Shown here piece after piece: positions 1 through 7,253 of a DNA stretch of 64,000 nucleotides. The DNA is from CAVXHQ01 sp963789535. GTDB lineage: Bacteria; Pseudomonadota; Alphaproteobacteria; Rhodobacterales; Rhodobacteraceae. The position numbers and the translations under genes were made by a program. How positions within the stretch are numbered: the first letter of the stretch is position 1; each line of letters begins with the position of its first letter. The stretch is taken from NCBI GenBank assembly GCA_963789535.1, contig CAWBKU010000002.1:16663-80662 (forward strand), in the 5' to 3' direction. Below the pieces are notes generated by a model. It ran no database searches, was not told where the DNA came from, and saw only the letters and a program-made list of their open reading frames with translations.

Positions 1-179
1 CGGGCCGGCGCGAGGTCGGCAGGCCCGGGATCGACGGGGGCGGCAAAGCCGCGGTCGAGCAACCGCTGGCGGACGTATTCGACGCGGGCAGGACGCTCGA
101 ACGGGGTGACGAACTGACCGCCGGAAATCTCGCCCTGGGGGTAGTGGCGGCGGTGGTCCTCGCTGAAATAGGTCTGCAT
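1..179 (-). CDS. Histone deacetylase / acetylpolyamine amidohydrolase family protein, N-terminal part
   Basis: The reading frame starts at 179 and runs off the window edge, so only about 59 residues are present. They begin MQTYFSEDH and include the segment GQFVTPFERPAR, which matches the N-terminus of bacterial acetylpolyamine amidohydrolases of the histone deacetylase superfamily (zinc-dependent deacetylation of acetylated polyamines or related amides). The catalytic histidines and aspartates lie beyond the edge and cannot be checked. It reads away from tRNA-Phe and its promoter must lie in the roughly 200 bp before that tRNA, where I see no other gene. Confidence 0.75.
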   Translation of the reverse strand, partial: MQTYFSEDHRRHYPQGEISGGQFVTPFERPARVEYVRQRLLDRGFAAPVDPGPADLAPA

Positions 180-383
180 CGGCGGCGATCCCCGGGGACG
201 GTCATGTCGCCGAAGGCTGCCCCGTCTCGCGACACCGCACAAGACCCCGAAAACCGAACCCCGGCGACGGGATCGACCGCGACGGCGGCACCCCGACGAA
301 AGCCTATGGACACCCGAAACCGCCTCGCCTAGACAGCAGCCACCCGACGACGGCCCTGATGATTTCAGGCCCGCGTCACCGGT

Positions 384-458
384 GCCCGGGTAGCTCAGGG
401 GTAGAGCAGTGGATTGAAAATCCTCGTGTCGGTGGTTCGATTCCGCCCCTGGGCACCA
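384..458 (+). tRNA. tRNA-Phe (GAA), with encoded CCA
   Basis: A complete cloverleaf of 75 nt can be drawn. The acceptor arms GCCCGGG and CCTGGGC pair with one G-U, the anticodon loop is TTGAAAA giving anticodon GAA, the T arm contains GGTTCGATTCC, and CCA is encoded. The last part of the gene (440-455) is the attachment core of the integrated element that follows, so the 3' end is now supplied by the element but remains intact. Confidence 0.97.
440..455 (+). repeat. attL core (tRNA-Phe 3' end)
   Basis: The 16 bp sequence ATTCCGCCCCTGGGCA lies in the T arm and acceptor stem of tRNA-Phe and is repeated exactly at 7254-7269. This marks the left attachment site of the element. Confidence 0.93.
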
Positions 459-461
459 CTC

Positions 462-1598
462 CTATTTTTTATCGTTGCGTTTCAACGCGGTAGGGGTCGA
501 AATTGTCCCACCGTCTGCCACGTCACCCGAAAGTGGGACACTTTTGTCCACGATTTGTCCCGCAGACATGCGCGCCAGAGCGGACTCCGCGCCGGTTCTC
601 TGACGTGCCGCACGGGTGTATCGCGTGACCTCTTTCGAGGTCCGGTGGCCCGTAATCGACATGATCTCATGTTCGGTGCAGCCCAGTTCGGCGAGCCGCG
701 CCGCCGCTGCCTTGCGCAGACCGTGAACGGTGCATCCGGGCAGCTTCGCGTCGTCGCACCACTTGCGGAACCTGTTGCCGAAACCGTTCGACGTGAAGGG
801 GCGACCGAACTCGGTTTTCAGGAAGGCGAGGTCGCCCGTCGGTGTCGCGTCGATGATCCGTTGCATTTCGGGGATGACCGGAATTTCGAGCCGGACGGGC
901 TTGGTGTTGCGGCCCTTGGTCTGTGTGAAAGCCAGCCATCCGTCGCGCACATGCTGGCGACCGAACTGAACCAGATCGGCGCGGCGTTGCCCCGTATAGA
1001 GGGCGAGGGCGAGGGCCAGTCGCGCGGTAGTGCCGACAGGATGCGCGTTCTCGAATTGGTCAATCTCGGCAAGGGACCAGCTATGGAAGCCCTCGGGATT
1101 GCCCTTCAGATACTCGACGCTGACAGCCGGGTTCACGTCATGCAGGTCATAGCGCAGGGCGAACTTGAATAGCTGGCGCAGCGCCTTGACCATACCGTTC
1201 GCCGCCTCGGGCCGGTCCATCATGTCGTCGCGCCGCGCACGGATATGCCGGGGCAGGAGCATGGCAAACGGTTTGTCGCCGTCGCCCTTGTTCTGGCAGA
1301 CCCGCTCTAGGATTGCCCTGCGCACGGTCTGGGTGCGGGGGTCCATCTCCCTGAACATGGCCGACTTGTAGTATTCGACGCAAAGCCATTTCAGGCTGTG
1401 GGGCACCACACGCCCTGCCTTTGCGACAGACGCCTTGCGCGGGGTCTTGGGGTTCGCGGCGGCGCGGTAGTCGGTCAGGAACTCGGGCGAACCAGTCGGC
1501 CCCCTCAGTCGGACCTTGCGACCGTCGTGCCGGTAGTAGAGCCGCACGTTGCCGTGCCGGTCCACGTCCTCCACCACATACTTCAGGCGCATCTGCAT
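462..1598 (-). CDS. int: Tyrosine-type site-specific integrase
   Basis: This phage-type tyrosine recombinase catalyses integration and excision of the surrounding element. It has an N-terminal core-binding region and a C-terminal catalytic domain. The catalytic residues appear in order: Arg in TGQRRADLV, the H-x-x-R pair in HGLRKA, His in TGHRTS and the Tyr nucleophile in TRYTRAA. The C-terminus reaches within 7 bp of the attL core, as expected for an element-encoded integrase beside its target tRNA. I chose the ATG at 1598 (MQMRLKYV) because GGGGGA lies just upstream; an ATG at 1622 overlapping the preceding gene is the alternative. The last 30 residues are low in complexity and overlap repeated TGTCCCAC motifs. 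Confidence 0.93.
   Translation of the reverse strand: MQMRLKYVVEDVDRHGNVRLYYRHDGRKVRLRGPTGSPEFLTDYRAAANPKTPRKASVAKAGRVVPHSLKWLCVEYYKSAMFREMDPRTQTVRRAILERVCQNKGDGDKPFAMLLPRHIRARRDDMMDRPEAANGMVKALRQLFKFALRYDLHDVNPAVSVEYLKGNPEGFHSWSLAEIDQFENAHPVGTTARLALALALYTGQRRADLVQFGRQHVRDGWLAFTQTKGRNTKPVRLEIPVIPEMQRIIDATPTGDLAFLKTEFGRPFTSNGFGNRFRKWCDDAKLPGCTVHGLRKAAAARLAELGCTEHEIMSITGHRTSKEVTRYTRAARQRTGAESALARMSAGQIVDKSVPLSGDVADGGTISTPTALKRNDKK
504..540. promoter_or_regulatory. Putative integrase arm-type sites, left end
   Basis: The octamer TGTCCCAC occurs at 504-511 and inverted at 533-540, inside the 3' end of the integrase gene and about 50-100 bp from attL. Two further copies in opposite arrangement lie close to attR at 7162-7169 and 7211-7218. 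The placement suggests arm-binding sites, but this rests on motif position only. Confidence 0.4.
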
Positions 1599-1614
1599 GG
1601 CGTCCCCCACACGA

Positions 1615-1863
1615 TCAGTCATCGTAGGGATTGTGGTCTGACTCGTCGCCCCCCGGCAACAGGTCAAAAGAACGGTCCAGTGCCCGCACGTCCCAGACCC
1701 TGCGACCGTCTATTTTCTTGGGTCTAGGCATCCGCCCGTCACCCGTCATGGCATCGAATTTCGTCGGGCTGACGCCGATGTATTCCGCCGACTCGACACG
1801 ATTCAGCCCGCGCCGCGTTGGCGGGGGGACTGCATCGTGCCGAATCGGACGGGCATCGGTCAT
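1615..1863 (-). CDS. AlpA/excisionase-like helix-turn-helix protein
   Basis: This 82-residue basic protein contains LNRVESAEYIGVSPTKFDAM followed by GRMPRPKKIDGRRVWDV, the typical layout of AlpA/Xis-type winged helix-turn-helix proteins (MerR-like fold). Such proteins act as excision directionality factors or activate the integrase gene in prophages and phage-inducible islands. Its end lies 17 bp upstream of the preferred integrase start and overlaps an alternative integrase start, so the two are probably co-transcribed. The start MTDARPIRHD at 1863 lies four bases after the end of the DUF2190 gene. The exact role, excisionase or regulator, cannot be told from sequence. Confidence 0.8.
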   Translation of the reverse strand: MTDARPIRHDAVPPPTRRGLNRVESAEYIGVSPTKFDAMTGDGRMPRPKKIDGRRVWDVRALDRSFDLLPGGDESDHNPYDD

Positions 1864-1867
1864 CGGC

Positions 1868-2191
1868 TCAGCCGTCCAGCCGGACGTTGACGCTGGCGGA
1901 CGGGTTGCCTGCCACAGTGACGGCGAGGCCAACGCGGGTGTTGCCGCTGGCGGTGGTCGTGACCAGTCCGTCGGATGCCCGGTGGTAGGCGATGGCCCCC
2001 ACGGCGAAGGCGTCGGTTTCGACCTTGGGCAGATCGAACACGCCGACCGTGGACAGGACCAGAGGCTCGCCGATAGCGGCGTCCCCGAAGGCCACGCCGA
2101 TCAGGTTGCCGACTTTCACCACGTCGCCAGAGGCGGCGATTGCGGCGGCGGTGAGGGTGATGCGTTCACCCGGCTGCACGTAGTTTTTCAT
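1868..2191 (-). CDS. DUF2190 family protein, probable capsid-associated protein
   Basis: The 107-residue protein has the DUF2190 pattern: a short N-terminus (MKNYVQPGERIT), then repeated small beta-strand segments rich in Gly, Val and Ala (SGDVVKVGNLIGVAFGDA, GVFDLPKVETDAFAVGA, ending NTRVGLAVTV). DUF2190 proteins are found beside major capsid genes of tailed phages and are thought to decorate or stabilise the head. The start has an AAGGGA ribosome site. It follows the gpW-like gene by one base, so the head genes form a tight operon. The function follows from family and context. Confidence 0.82.
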   Translation of the reverse strand: MKNYVQPGERITLTAAAIAASGDVVKVGNLIGVAFGDAAIGEPLVLSTVGVFDLPKVETDAFAVGAIAYHRASDGLVTTTASGNTRVGLAVTVAGNPSASVNVRLDG

Positions 2192-2192
2192 C

Positions 2193-2411
2193 TCAGATTC
2201 CCTTCGATGTGTTGAGGTAGATGGTGTGGACCGGCTGACGGCTGGCCTTGGCGATTTCGGCCTCTAGAAAGCCAATGGCGCGGGCCATCTCGCCGTCGGT
2301 GCGGTAGGTTACGAGTTCGCCGCTCTGGTCCCTGAAGGTGAGGACACCACTGGCCCTGTTGAGGACCAGAGCATCGCGGGCAGCGACCAGAGCGGCGAGG
2401 GTGAGGGCCAT
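2193..2411 (-). CDS. gpW-like head-tail joining protein
   Basis: The 72-residue protein matches the size and pattern of the gpW family of lambda-like phages: an N-terminal helix (LAALVAARDALVLNRASG), a beta hairpin (VLTFRDQSGELVTYRT) and a second helix (MARAIGFLEAEIAKAS). gpW completes the filled head and provides the site for tail attachment. In lambda the W gene precedes the portal gene, whereas here it follows the portal-capsid fusion, so gene order is altered. It starts one base after the fusion gene ends. Assignment is by pattern recognition and should be confirmed by profile search. Confidence 0.7.
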   Translation of the reverse strand: MALTLAALVAARDALVLNRASGVLTFRDQSGELVTYRTDGEMARAIGFLEAEIAKASRQPVHTIYLNTSKGI

Positions 2412-2412
2412 A

Positions 2413-4242
2413 TCAGTCCCCCGGGTTCAGGTAGGCAGCGCGCCAGTCGAGCCAGCCCGCGCCGAAGTCGAGCCACGCGCGGAACTTCAGGCCCAGCGTG
2501 TCCCACGCCTCTGCCCGCTGAATCTGGACGCCTTGGGCACTGGACAGGTAGCCGTATTGCAGCGCCGCGACACGGGCCGGGTCGGCGAAGATATACCAGC
2601 TTTCGTCTTCGATCCGGGGTTCCACCAGAAGGGTCAGCTTCGCCATCCCCGACTGAGCGTCGGCACTGGTGGCCGGGTATATCGAGGCGAGGAACCTCTC
2701 AGCCGCCGCCTCGCCAGCGGGACCGACCAGCAGATAGCGGGGGGTCACGTTGATGAGGGTCTTGCCGTCGAGTCCTTTGAAGCCCCGCATGGCCTTGCGG
2801 GCGTCGTCCAGTGCGGCGGTGTCGCCTGTGCTGCCCAGCGACACGCCGGACGCGATGGTGTTGCCCCGTGCCGTGCTAAAGACGGGGTTGCCGTCGGACA
2901 GGTTCGGGTTGCCGGTGATGAGGTCCGTCATGATATCCCGCTCAGTGTCGGCAGCCGCCTCACCAAACGCCGCCGTCATGTCGCCCAGCAGGTTGAGGTC
3001 ATCGTTGATGATGAGGTTGCGCGACACGGTGATGGCCCGGGCGTAGGTCTTCAGGACCAGCGACTCGCCGTTTTCCGCGCGGCTGGTGTGGGTGATTTCG
3101 CCAGACTCGGCGAGTTCTTCCAGACGGCCCATCTCGCCCAGACGGATTGCCGTGCTGGTCTTGAAGTTGCTCAGCGACCGTTGACGGCCAAGTTGCTTCA
3201 GGGGCGACTGAGCGGCTTGATAAGAGGCCATCGCGGTCTTGTTCGCGGCGTTGGACACGACGAGGGCGAAGTCGCTGGTGGTATGCTCGCCTGCACGGGT
3301 CAGCACTTCGTCATTGCTCATGCCGCGTGTCGAGATACCGGCGCGGCCCAGCGAGTCCTTCGCCACGTCCATGAGCGACATGGACATGAACTGCCGAACC
3401 TCGGGGGCCGGGGTGCCGCCCGCCATGCGGACGTGCAGGGCGTCGGCCATGCGGTCACGGATGACAGCGGGGTCATCGTTCGCCGGGGTGTGGCTGCGGA
3501 TGATCGGGGTCGTGCTGCGGCGGGTCGCCCCTACAAGGTGCGCGTCGGTAAGCTGGTCGAGTTCGTTCGCGGCGATGACAGCCGGGGCCACGCGCGACAG
3601 CCCGCGCACCTGACCCGCCGATTGCGCCTCAAAGACGTGGATCACGTCGGCGGCGTCAAACCGGACAGAGGGCGCATATTCGGTGAACTCGGCAGTCGGG
3701 CGCTGGGGAAGAATCCAGTAGGCGACAATCTTGCCACCGATGAACTCCACGCCGTTCACGATTTCATGGTGGGAGGCGATGAAGGCGGTCTTGGACTCGT
3801 CCAGATGCTCGGGCGGCAGAACCTGAATCCACAATTCGCCGTCGTCGCCGACGTGCAGGATTGCCAGTCCCTCGCCGTCGCGGACCATGTGCAGGGCGAG
3901 GATGCGTTGCAGACCGTAGAAGTCGGTGCGACCGTCATAGTCGGCGGCGGTGGTCCACGACTCGAAACGCCGCATGACCTCTTCGTCGGCGACGTTCGGG
4001 CGGATGCCCGTGCCGGTCATGGACGTGACGAGATTATCTAGGGCATTTCGGATCAGCCCGTTATTCACATAGAGGCTGCGGGAACGGCTGCGCACAATCG
4101 GCCCAGCCGCCGCAATTTCAGAATTGACCGGCCCGAACGTCCCTTGACCTTTGCCACGCCGCTGCCTGCCCGCTGCGTCAATAGAGCGAACGTGCGGGGC
4201 CGGGTCGGCGCGGCGAAAGAATTTGGGGAACGGGAAGGCCAT
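2413..4242 (-). CDS. Portal-major capsid fusion protein
   Basis: A single uninterrupted 609-residue frame joins two phage head proteins. Residues 1-240 resemble the N-terminal half of lambda-type (gpB) portal proteins, with NSEIAAAGPIVRSRSR, LYVNNGLIRNALDNLV and MVRDGEGLAILHVG. From about residue 241 the protein resembles the capsid part of prohead protease-major capsid fusions, with HTTSDFALVV, LSNFKTSTAIRLGEM, AITVSRNLIINDD and TPRYLLVGPAGEAAAERFLAS. The C-terminal half of the portal and any protease domain are missing. The seam is near nucleotide 3520. It could be a neutral deletion product kept in frame by chance, or a working satellite protein that interferes with or redirects helper-phage heads. 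It heads the gpW-DUF2190 operon. Confidence 0.82.
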   Translation of the reverse strand: MAFPFPKFFRRADPAPHVRSIDAAGRQRRGKGQGTFGPVNSEIAAAGPIVRSRSRSLYVNNGLIRNALDNLVTSMTGTGIRPNVADEEVMRRFESWTTAADYDGRTDFYGLQRILALHMVRDGEGLAILHVGDDGELWIQVLPPEHLDESKTAFIASHHEIVNGVEFIGGKIVAYWILPQRPTAEFTEYAPSVRFDAADVIHVFEAQSAGQVRGLSRVAPAVIAANELDQLTDAHLVGATRRSTTPIIRSHTPANDDPAVIRDRMADALHVRMAGGTPAPEVRQFMSMSLMDVAKDSLGRAGISTRGMSNDEVLTRAGEHTTSDFALVVSNAANKTAMASYQAAQSPLKQLGRQRSLSNFKTSTAIRLGEMGRLEELAESGEITHTSRAENGESLVLKTYARAITVSRNLIINDDLNLLGDMTAAFGEAAADTERDIMTDLITGNPNLSDGNPVFSTARGNTIASGVSLGSTGDTAALDDARKAMRGFKGLDGKTLINVTPRYLLVGPAGEAAAERFLASIYPATSADAQSGMAKLTLLVEPRIEDESWYIFADPARVAALQYGYLSSAQGVQIQRAEAWDTLGLKFRAWLDFGAGWLDWRAAYLNPGD

Positions 4243-4244
4243 AG

Positions 4245-4850
4245 TTAGTTTGCGGCGTTGCGAGCGGCACGGCGGCTCGGGTGAACGCGGTCCAGAATGT
4301 CGGTCATCGGGACAGACAGGACAGCCCGCGCCTCATACTGAGGGCCGGGGTGCGTGACATTTGTGCCCTCTGCCGTCGGACGCGACATGAAGCGGCCTTG
4401 AAACAGTTTCTCGCCGGTGGGGGTGGCAAAGAGCCAAAGGTCAAACACCCAATCGCGCGATCCGCCCTCATATTCGCGGATGACGTGCTGCCCCGGCGTG
4501 ATTGCGGGGTATTTGTTGTCGGGGGCATCCCCGTCGCGCCAGAAGTTGAACGCCATCGCGACGGCTTGGGCAGCGCCGTTGCCTGAAATGCCGAATTGAT
4601 TCAGCCGCACCAGAACTTCTGCCACCAGAATTTCACCGGGCAGAAAGAGAAAAGCCCGCTTGCCCTCAGTCTCTTGGGCGATGGGGGTCAGTTGGCCTTG
4701 CCGCATATACCAGCGCAGCCGGTCAGTGACCGCCTTCTTGTCTTCGCCGGGATAGGCGACAGCATCGGCGAGGTCGCCGATAGTCAGAAGGTCGCCCGGG
4801 TTCTTTCGGACCTGCTTGGGGATCATCGCCCCGCCATAAATCTTCGCCAT
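4245..4850 (-). CDS. MerR-like helix-turn-helix protein of the element
   Basis: The 201-residue protein begins MAKIYGGAMIPKQ at 4850, behind a good ribosome site (GGAGAGG). Residues about 18-90 have the MerR winged-helix layout: LTIGDLADAV, then VTDRLRWYMRQGQLTPIA, then KRAFLFLPGEILVAEVLVRLNQFGISG. The remaining 110 residues (DWVFDLWLFATPTGEKLFQGR and others) match nothing I know. Longer frames upstream lack a ribosome site. It ends two bases before the portal-capsid start, so it probably controls or belongs to the head operon. An inverted repeat 30-70 bp upstream of its start (4881-4917) is a plausible operator. A role like a terminase small subunit, which also uses a MerR-like fold, is possible but unsupported. 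Confidence 0.6.
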   Translation of the reverse strand: MAKIYGGAMIPKQVRKNPGDLLTIGDLADAVAYPGEDKKAVTDRLRWYMRQGQLTPIAQETEGKRAFLFLPGEILVAEVLVRLNQFGISGNGAAQAVAMAFNFWRDGDAPDNKYPAITPGQHVIREYEGGSRDWVFDLWLFATPTGEKLFQGRFMSRPTAEGTNVTHPGPQYEARAVLSVPMTDILDRVHPSRRAARNAAN

Positions 4851-4880
4851 TTGTCGCACCTCTCCATTGTCAGGATAGGG

Positions 4881-4917
4881 CGACTCATATGCCGGATTGC
4901 CCGCATATGTCGAGTCG
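4881..4917. promoter_or_regulatory. Inverted repeat upstream of the MerR-like gene, possible operator
   Basis: CATATGC (4886-4892) and GCATATG (4903-4909) form a dyad with a 10 bp spacer, extended by outer CGACT (4881-4885) and AGTCG (4913-4917). It lies in the divergent intergenic stretch between the minus-strand MerR-like gene and the plus-strand gene at 5121, where an operator would be expected. Confidence 0.45.
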
Positions 4918-4980
4918 AAAACCAATTGTAAACCGTAGGTTAGCAATGCCATGAGACTTGACCAAGGCGGGCCACCCGGT

Positions 4981-5047
4981 GTAGTGAGTCGTTGTTGGCC
5001 GCTCGTTGTAGTGATCGTCGGTTGGCTCCTGTCCGGGTTTGGTTGGC
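4981..5047. repeat. Short direct repeats in the element's divergent intergenic region
   Basis: Two imperfect 20 bp repeats starting GTAGTGA and ending in GTTGGC (4981-5000 and 5008-5027) are followed by a third GTTGGC at 5042-5047. They could be iterons, operators or chance; the element carries the start of a primase gene, so a replication site is one possibility. Confidence 0.3.
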
Positions 5048-5120
5048 CCGGAACTGGCGGCGGGGGTTTGTCCATGTCCCCCGCCGCTTTCTTTCCCCTG
5101 AACTCGAAAGGACCAAGCCC

Positions 5121-5357
5121 ATGCGACAGTTTACCAAAGGACACGACAAGGCCCTCGGGCTTGCCCGAGTGGCGATGCACGTCAATTCGATAGAGGGGTG
5201 CAGTCTGCAATCGTGGCGGAACGACGTGCAGCTTATATGCAAGATGTGCAACGTCTCCGCGCCCGACGACTATCTGGCATGGGTGACGGGCGGCGACATG
5301 AAGGACGCCGACATTGCGGACCGGTCGCGGGCGTTCGGGATGCAAAGAGTCCGCTAA
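5121..5357 (+). CDS. Hypothetical 78-residue protein of the element
   Basis: This is the only plus-strand gene of the element. The ATG at 5121 follows a clear ribosome site (GAAAGGA, 7 bp upstream), the same type used by the primase fragment at 7037. The product (MRQFTKGHDKALGL to FGMQRVR) has a basic start, two cysteines in LICKMC and no transmembrane segment or known motif that I recognise. Upstream frames that make it longer have no ribosome site. Its divergent position opposite the MerR-like gene suggests a small regulatory or anti-phage protein, but nothing in the sequence decides this. Confidence 0.55.
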   Translation: MRQFTKGHDKALGLARVAMHVNSIEGCSLQSWRNDVQLICKMCNVSAPDDYLAWVTGGDMKDADIADRSRAFGMQRVR

Positions 5358-5463
5358 ACCGACTGCTGACTAATAGTCTACCAGCAACAATCGAAGCTGC
5401 GCGGCAACGCTCAGAAGTCTGACGCGCCTCAACGGGAAATAGTCGCTAGTTGGACAGCTTAAA

Positions 5464-6483
5464 TCAAACCTTCCGGGTAATTGACATCTCCAGCACCAAT
5501 TTACTTCCCAAAGCAGTCAAGCTCAGAAATTCAGAGTAGCTGCCAGCAGTTGTCTTGGAAACATGGCTCGACACCAGCCCTAAGGCGATAAGTTGGTTCT
5601 TGATGCGAATAATAAAAAAGTCCGAAATTTTCGAAGGTTCTTTAAATGACCCAGTATCAGCTGCAAGAGCACGCAGGCCATACAAGATACAGTAGGATGG
5701 TGGGCGAGCCAGATCAAGCTGGGATGCAACTGCAAAAAATATTTGCTTCCAACTCAAATCGACGGAACGCTCGTATTCAGAAGTCCTTCCTTGGTTTGTC
5801 TGTTTAAATTTATACTCAATTGAAAAAATGTCCTCAAGGCCAGCAATATTATCAAATTTAGGCGCCATCGCCGCTTCAGCGCGCGCTAGTTTTTGCTCTG
5901 CTGAACTGAGAAGTTCCCTAAGTTCTTTGTTCTTTGTCATTTCGTCATTCAAGCGATTTACTGCCTCTTCGCTAGCGGCAGTATTGGCACGAATCCAACC
6001 CACTTGCGGATGGTCGTTCAAAGCATGCATCAATGATTTGAGAAGAGTGCTTTCAAGGTCCTGCCGCGTCTTCCATGTCTTTACTAGACGGCCCGTCACT
6101 ACTTTTCTTCTAAATTCATCGAGAGCATTTGCCGCCTTGGTCTCGACCTCACTCTTACCAATAGAGATTTCCTCAGGGTTAGAGTGCACAAATGCTAAGA
6201 CAATTTTATTTGTCTCTATTGCGTATTCATATTCCTTTTCTGTGAAGCTTATACCCTCTGAGTCCACTGAGCCGTATCGACCCCCGATGATAAGCACGTA
6301 ATAGTCGCACTCATCAATGACCTTTTTAATATATGAGAATTGCTCTGTATCCGATGCGGGAAATAACTCCATTCCGGCAGGAATGTGGTTAAGATCTAGG
6401 ATGCTACGAATCGCATCAGCGCGCTCGTCTTTAAGGTCTGTGAAGGTTGAAGAGACAAATACTTGGAATTTCTTGACGCTCAT
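5464..6483 (-). CDS. DUF4062 domain protein, candidate defence effector
   Basis: The 339-residue protein starts MSVKKFQVFVSSTFTDL at 6483 (ribosome site AGAAGG), the hallmark of DUF4062, a domain I recall as related to the TIR/SEFIR fold. Residues about 4-100 contain AGMELFPASD, YYVLIIGGRYGSV and SFTEKEYEYAI. A likely coiled coil follows (residues about 165-205, MTKNKELRELLSSAEQKL). The C-terminal 130 residues end in a winged-helix-like segment (IKNQLIALGLVSS, LSLTALGSKLV). DNA here is visibly more AT-rich than its neighbours and uses different codons, indicating separate acquisition. It adjoins the cut end of the primase gene. DUF4062 occurs in proteins linked to prokaryotic conflict systems; a defence role here is inference. 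Confidence 0.85.
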   Translation of the reverse strand: MSVKKFQVFVSSTFTDLKDERADAIRSILDLNHIPAGMELFPASDTEQFSYIKKVIDECDYYVLIIGGRYGSVDSEGISFTEKEYEYAIETNKIVLAFVHSNPEEISIGKSEVETKAANALDEFRRKVVTGRLVKTWKTRQDLESTLLKSLMHALNDHPQVGWIRANTAASEEAVNRLNDEMTKNKELRELLSSAEQKLARAEAAMAPKFDNIAGLEDIFSIEYKFKQTNQGRTSEYERSVDLSWKQIFFAVASQLDLARPPSYCILYGLRALAADTGSFKEPSKISDFFIIRIKNQLIALGLVSSHVSKTTAGSYSEFLSLTALGSKLVLEMSITRKV

Positions 6484-6506
6484 ACAACCCGCACCTTCTG
6501 AAATTG

Positions 6507-7037
6507 TTAGTGTCCGTCTAGCCATGCGCTTCGGATCACGCTAGCGGATTTTTTTGGCATGCCCCCCAGCGCCCCGTTGAGGCGCGCCAGAAGGGCAGTC
6601 CGTTGTTCGGGGGAGTGGGCTTTGCTCAAAGGGCAGAAGACGCGCCAGCGCCGCCCCTTCCCGGGCTTACCGTCGCTAGGTGTCGTGTAGATCAGGGCGG
6701 TGATACCGGCCTTCTCGACAAGCCCCACGGCCTCCACGGGGGCCACGTCCCCTGCGTCATAATCGACCTCAACGCCCGTGATGCTCAAGACATTGGAGTC
6801 ATAGCGCAGGCAGTTCTTATCGGACGGCACGTCGCCGAACGTCGCGCCCTTCAAGAAGGGCAGCAGGTCCTTGGACGGGGCGATGCGCTTTTCGATCCCA
6901 GCGGCGAGGCGGCGCAGGCTCAGCGTCTTCTCAGCCTTGGTCTTGGCATATTGGTCGGGGAAGAGCGTGACCGTCATGGGGGCGTCCAGAGGGTCTTGAT
7001 CGGGGGCCGGATTGGGGGTATTCAGATACCGCGACAT
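6507..7037 (-). pseudogene. Truncated primase-type gene, N-terminal fragment
   Basis: The 176-residue frame begins MSRYLNTPNPAPD at 7037 behind AAAGGAC. It contains MTVTLFPDQYAKTKAEKTLSLR, GATFGDVPSDKNCLRYDSNV, GVEVDYDAGD and ALIYTTPSDGKPGKGRRWRVFCPLS, the conserved N-terminal region of phage and plasmid primase/helicase-type replication proteins, which usually run several hundred residues further. After LLARLNGALGG the match ends and an unrelated tail of about 19 residues leads to a stop. The AT-rich DUF4062 gene starts 24 bp later. The simplest reading is that insertion of the DUF4062 segment replaced the rest of the gene. Residual function is unlikely. Confidence 0.75.
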
Positions 7038-7161
7038 AGTGTTGTCCTTTCGCATGTCGTTTTCAGGGATTGGCTTTGGGGCCGGTTCAATCTTCCAGAC
7101 CCCCGGCAGGCTCGCTCACCTGCCGGGGTTTCTGTTTTTCGGGGGATAAGGGTCTGTTTCG

Positions 7162-7218
7162 GTGGGACAAAAATTCCCGAAAAACCTAATGAAACTATGG
7201 GAAGAACGATTGTCCCAC
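7162..7218. promoter_or_regulatory. Putative integrase arm-type sites, right end
   Basis: The octamer TGTCCCAC is present inverted at 7162-7169 and direct at 7211-7218, within 40-95 bp of attR. These mirror the pair near attL (504-540). Direct integrase binding is inferred from placement alone. Confidence 0.4.
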
Positions 7219-7253
7219 TTTTCGCTAAGCCACAGGAATCAAAGGCTTAATGT

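Noticed and set aside
4245..5345. A 366-residue version of the MerR-like gene with a start near 5345
   Set aside because: The extra 165 residues overlap the plus-strand gene at 5121 and the repeats, and have no ribosome site; the start at 4850 is well supported.
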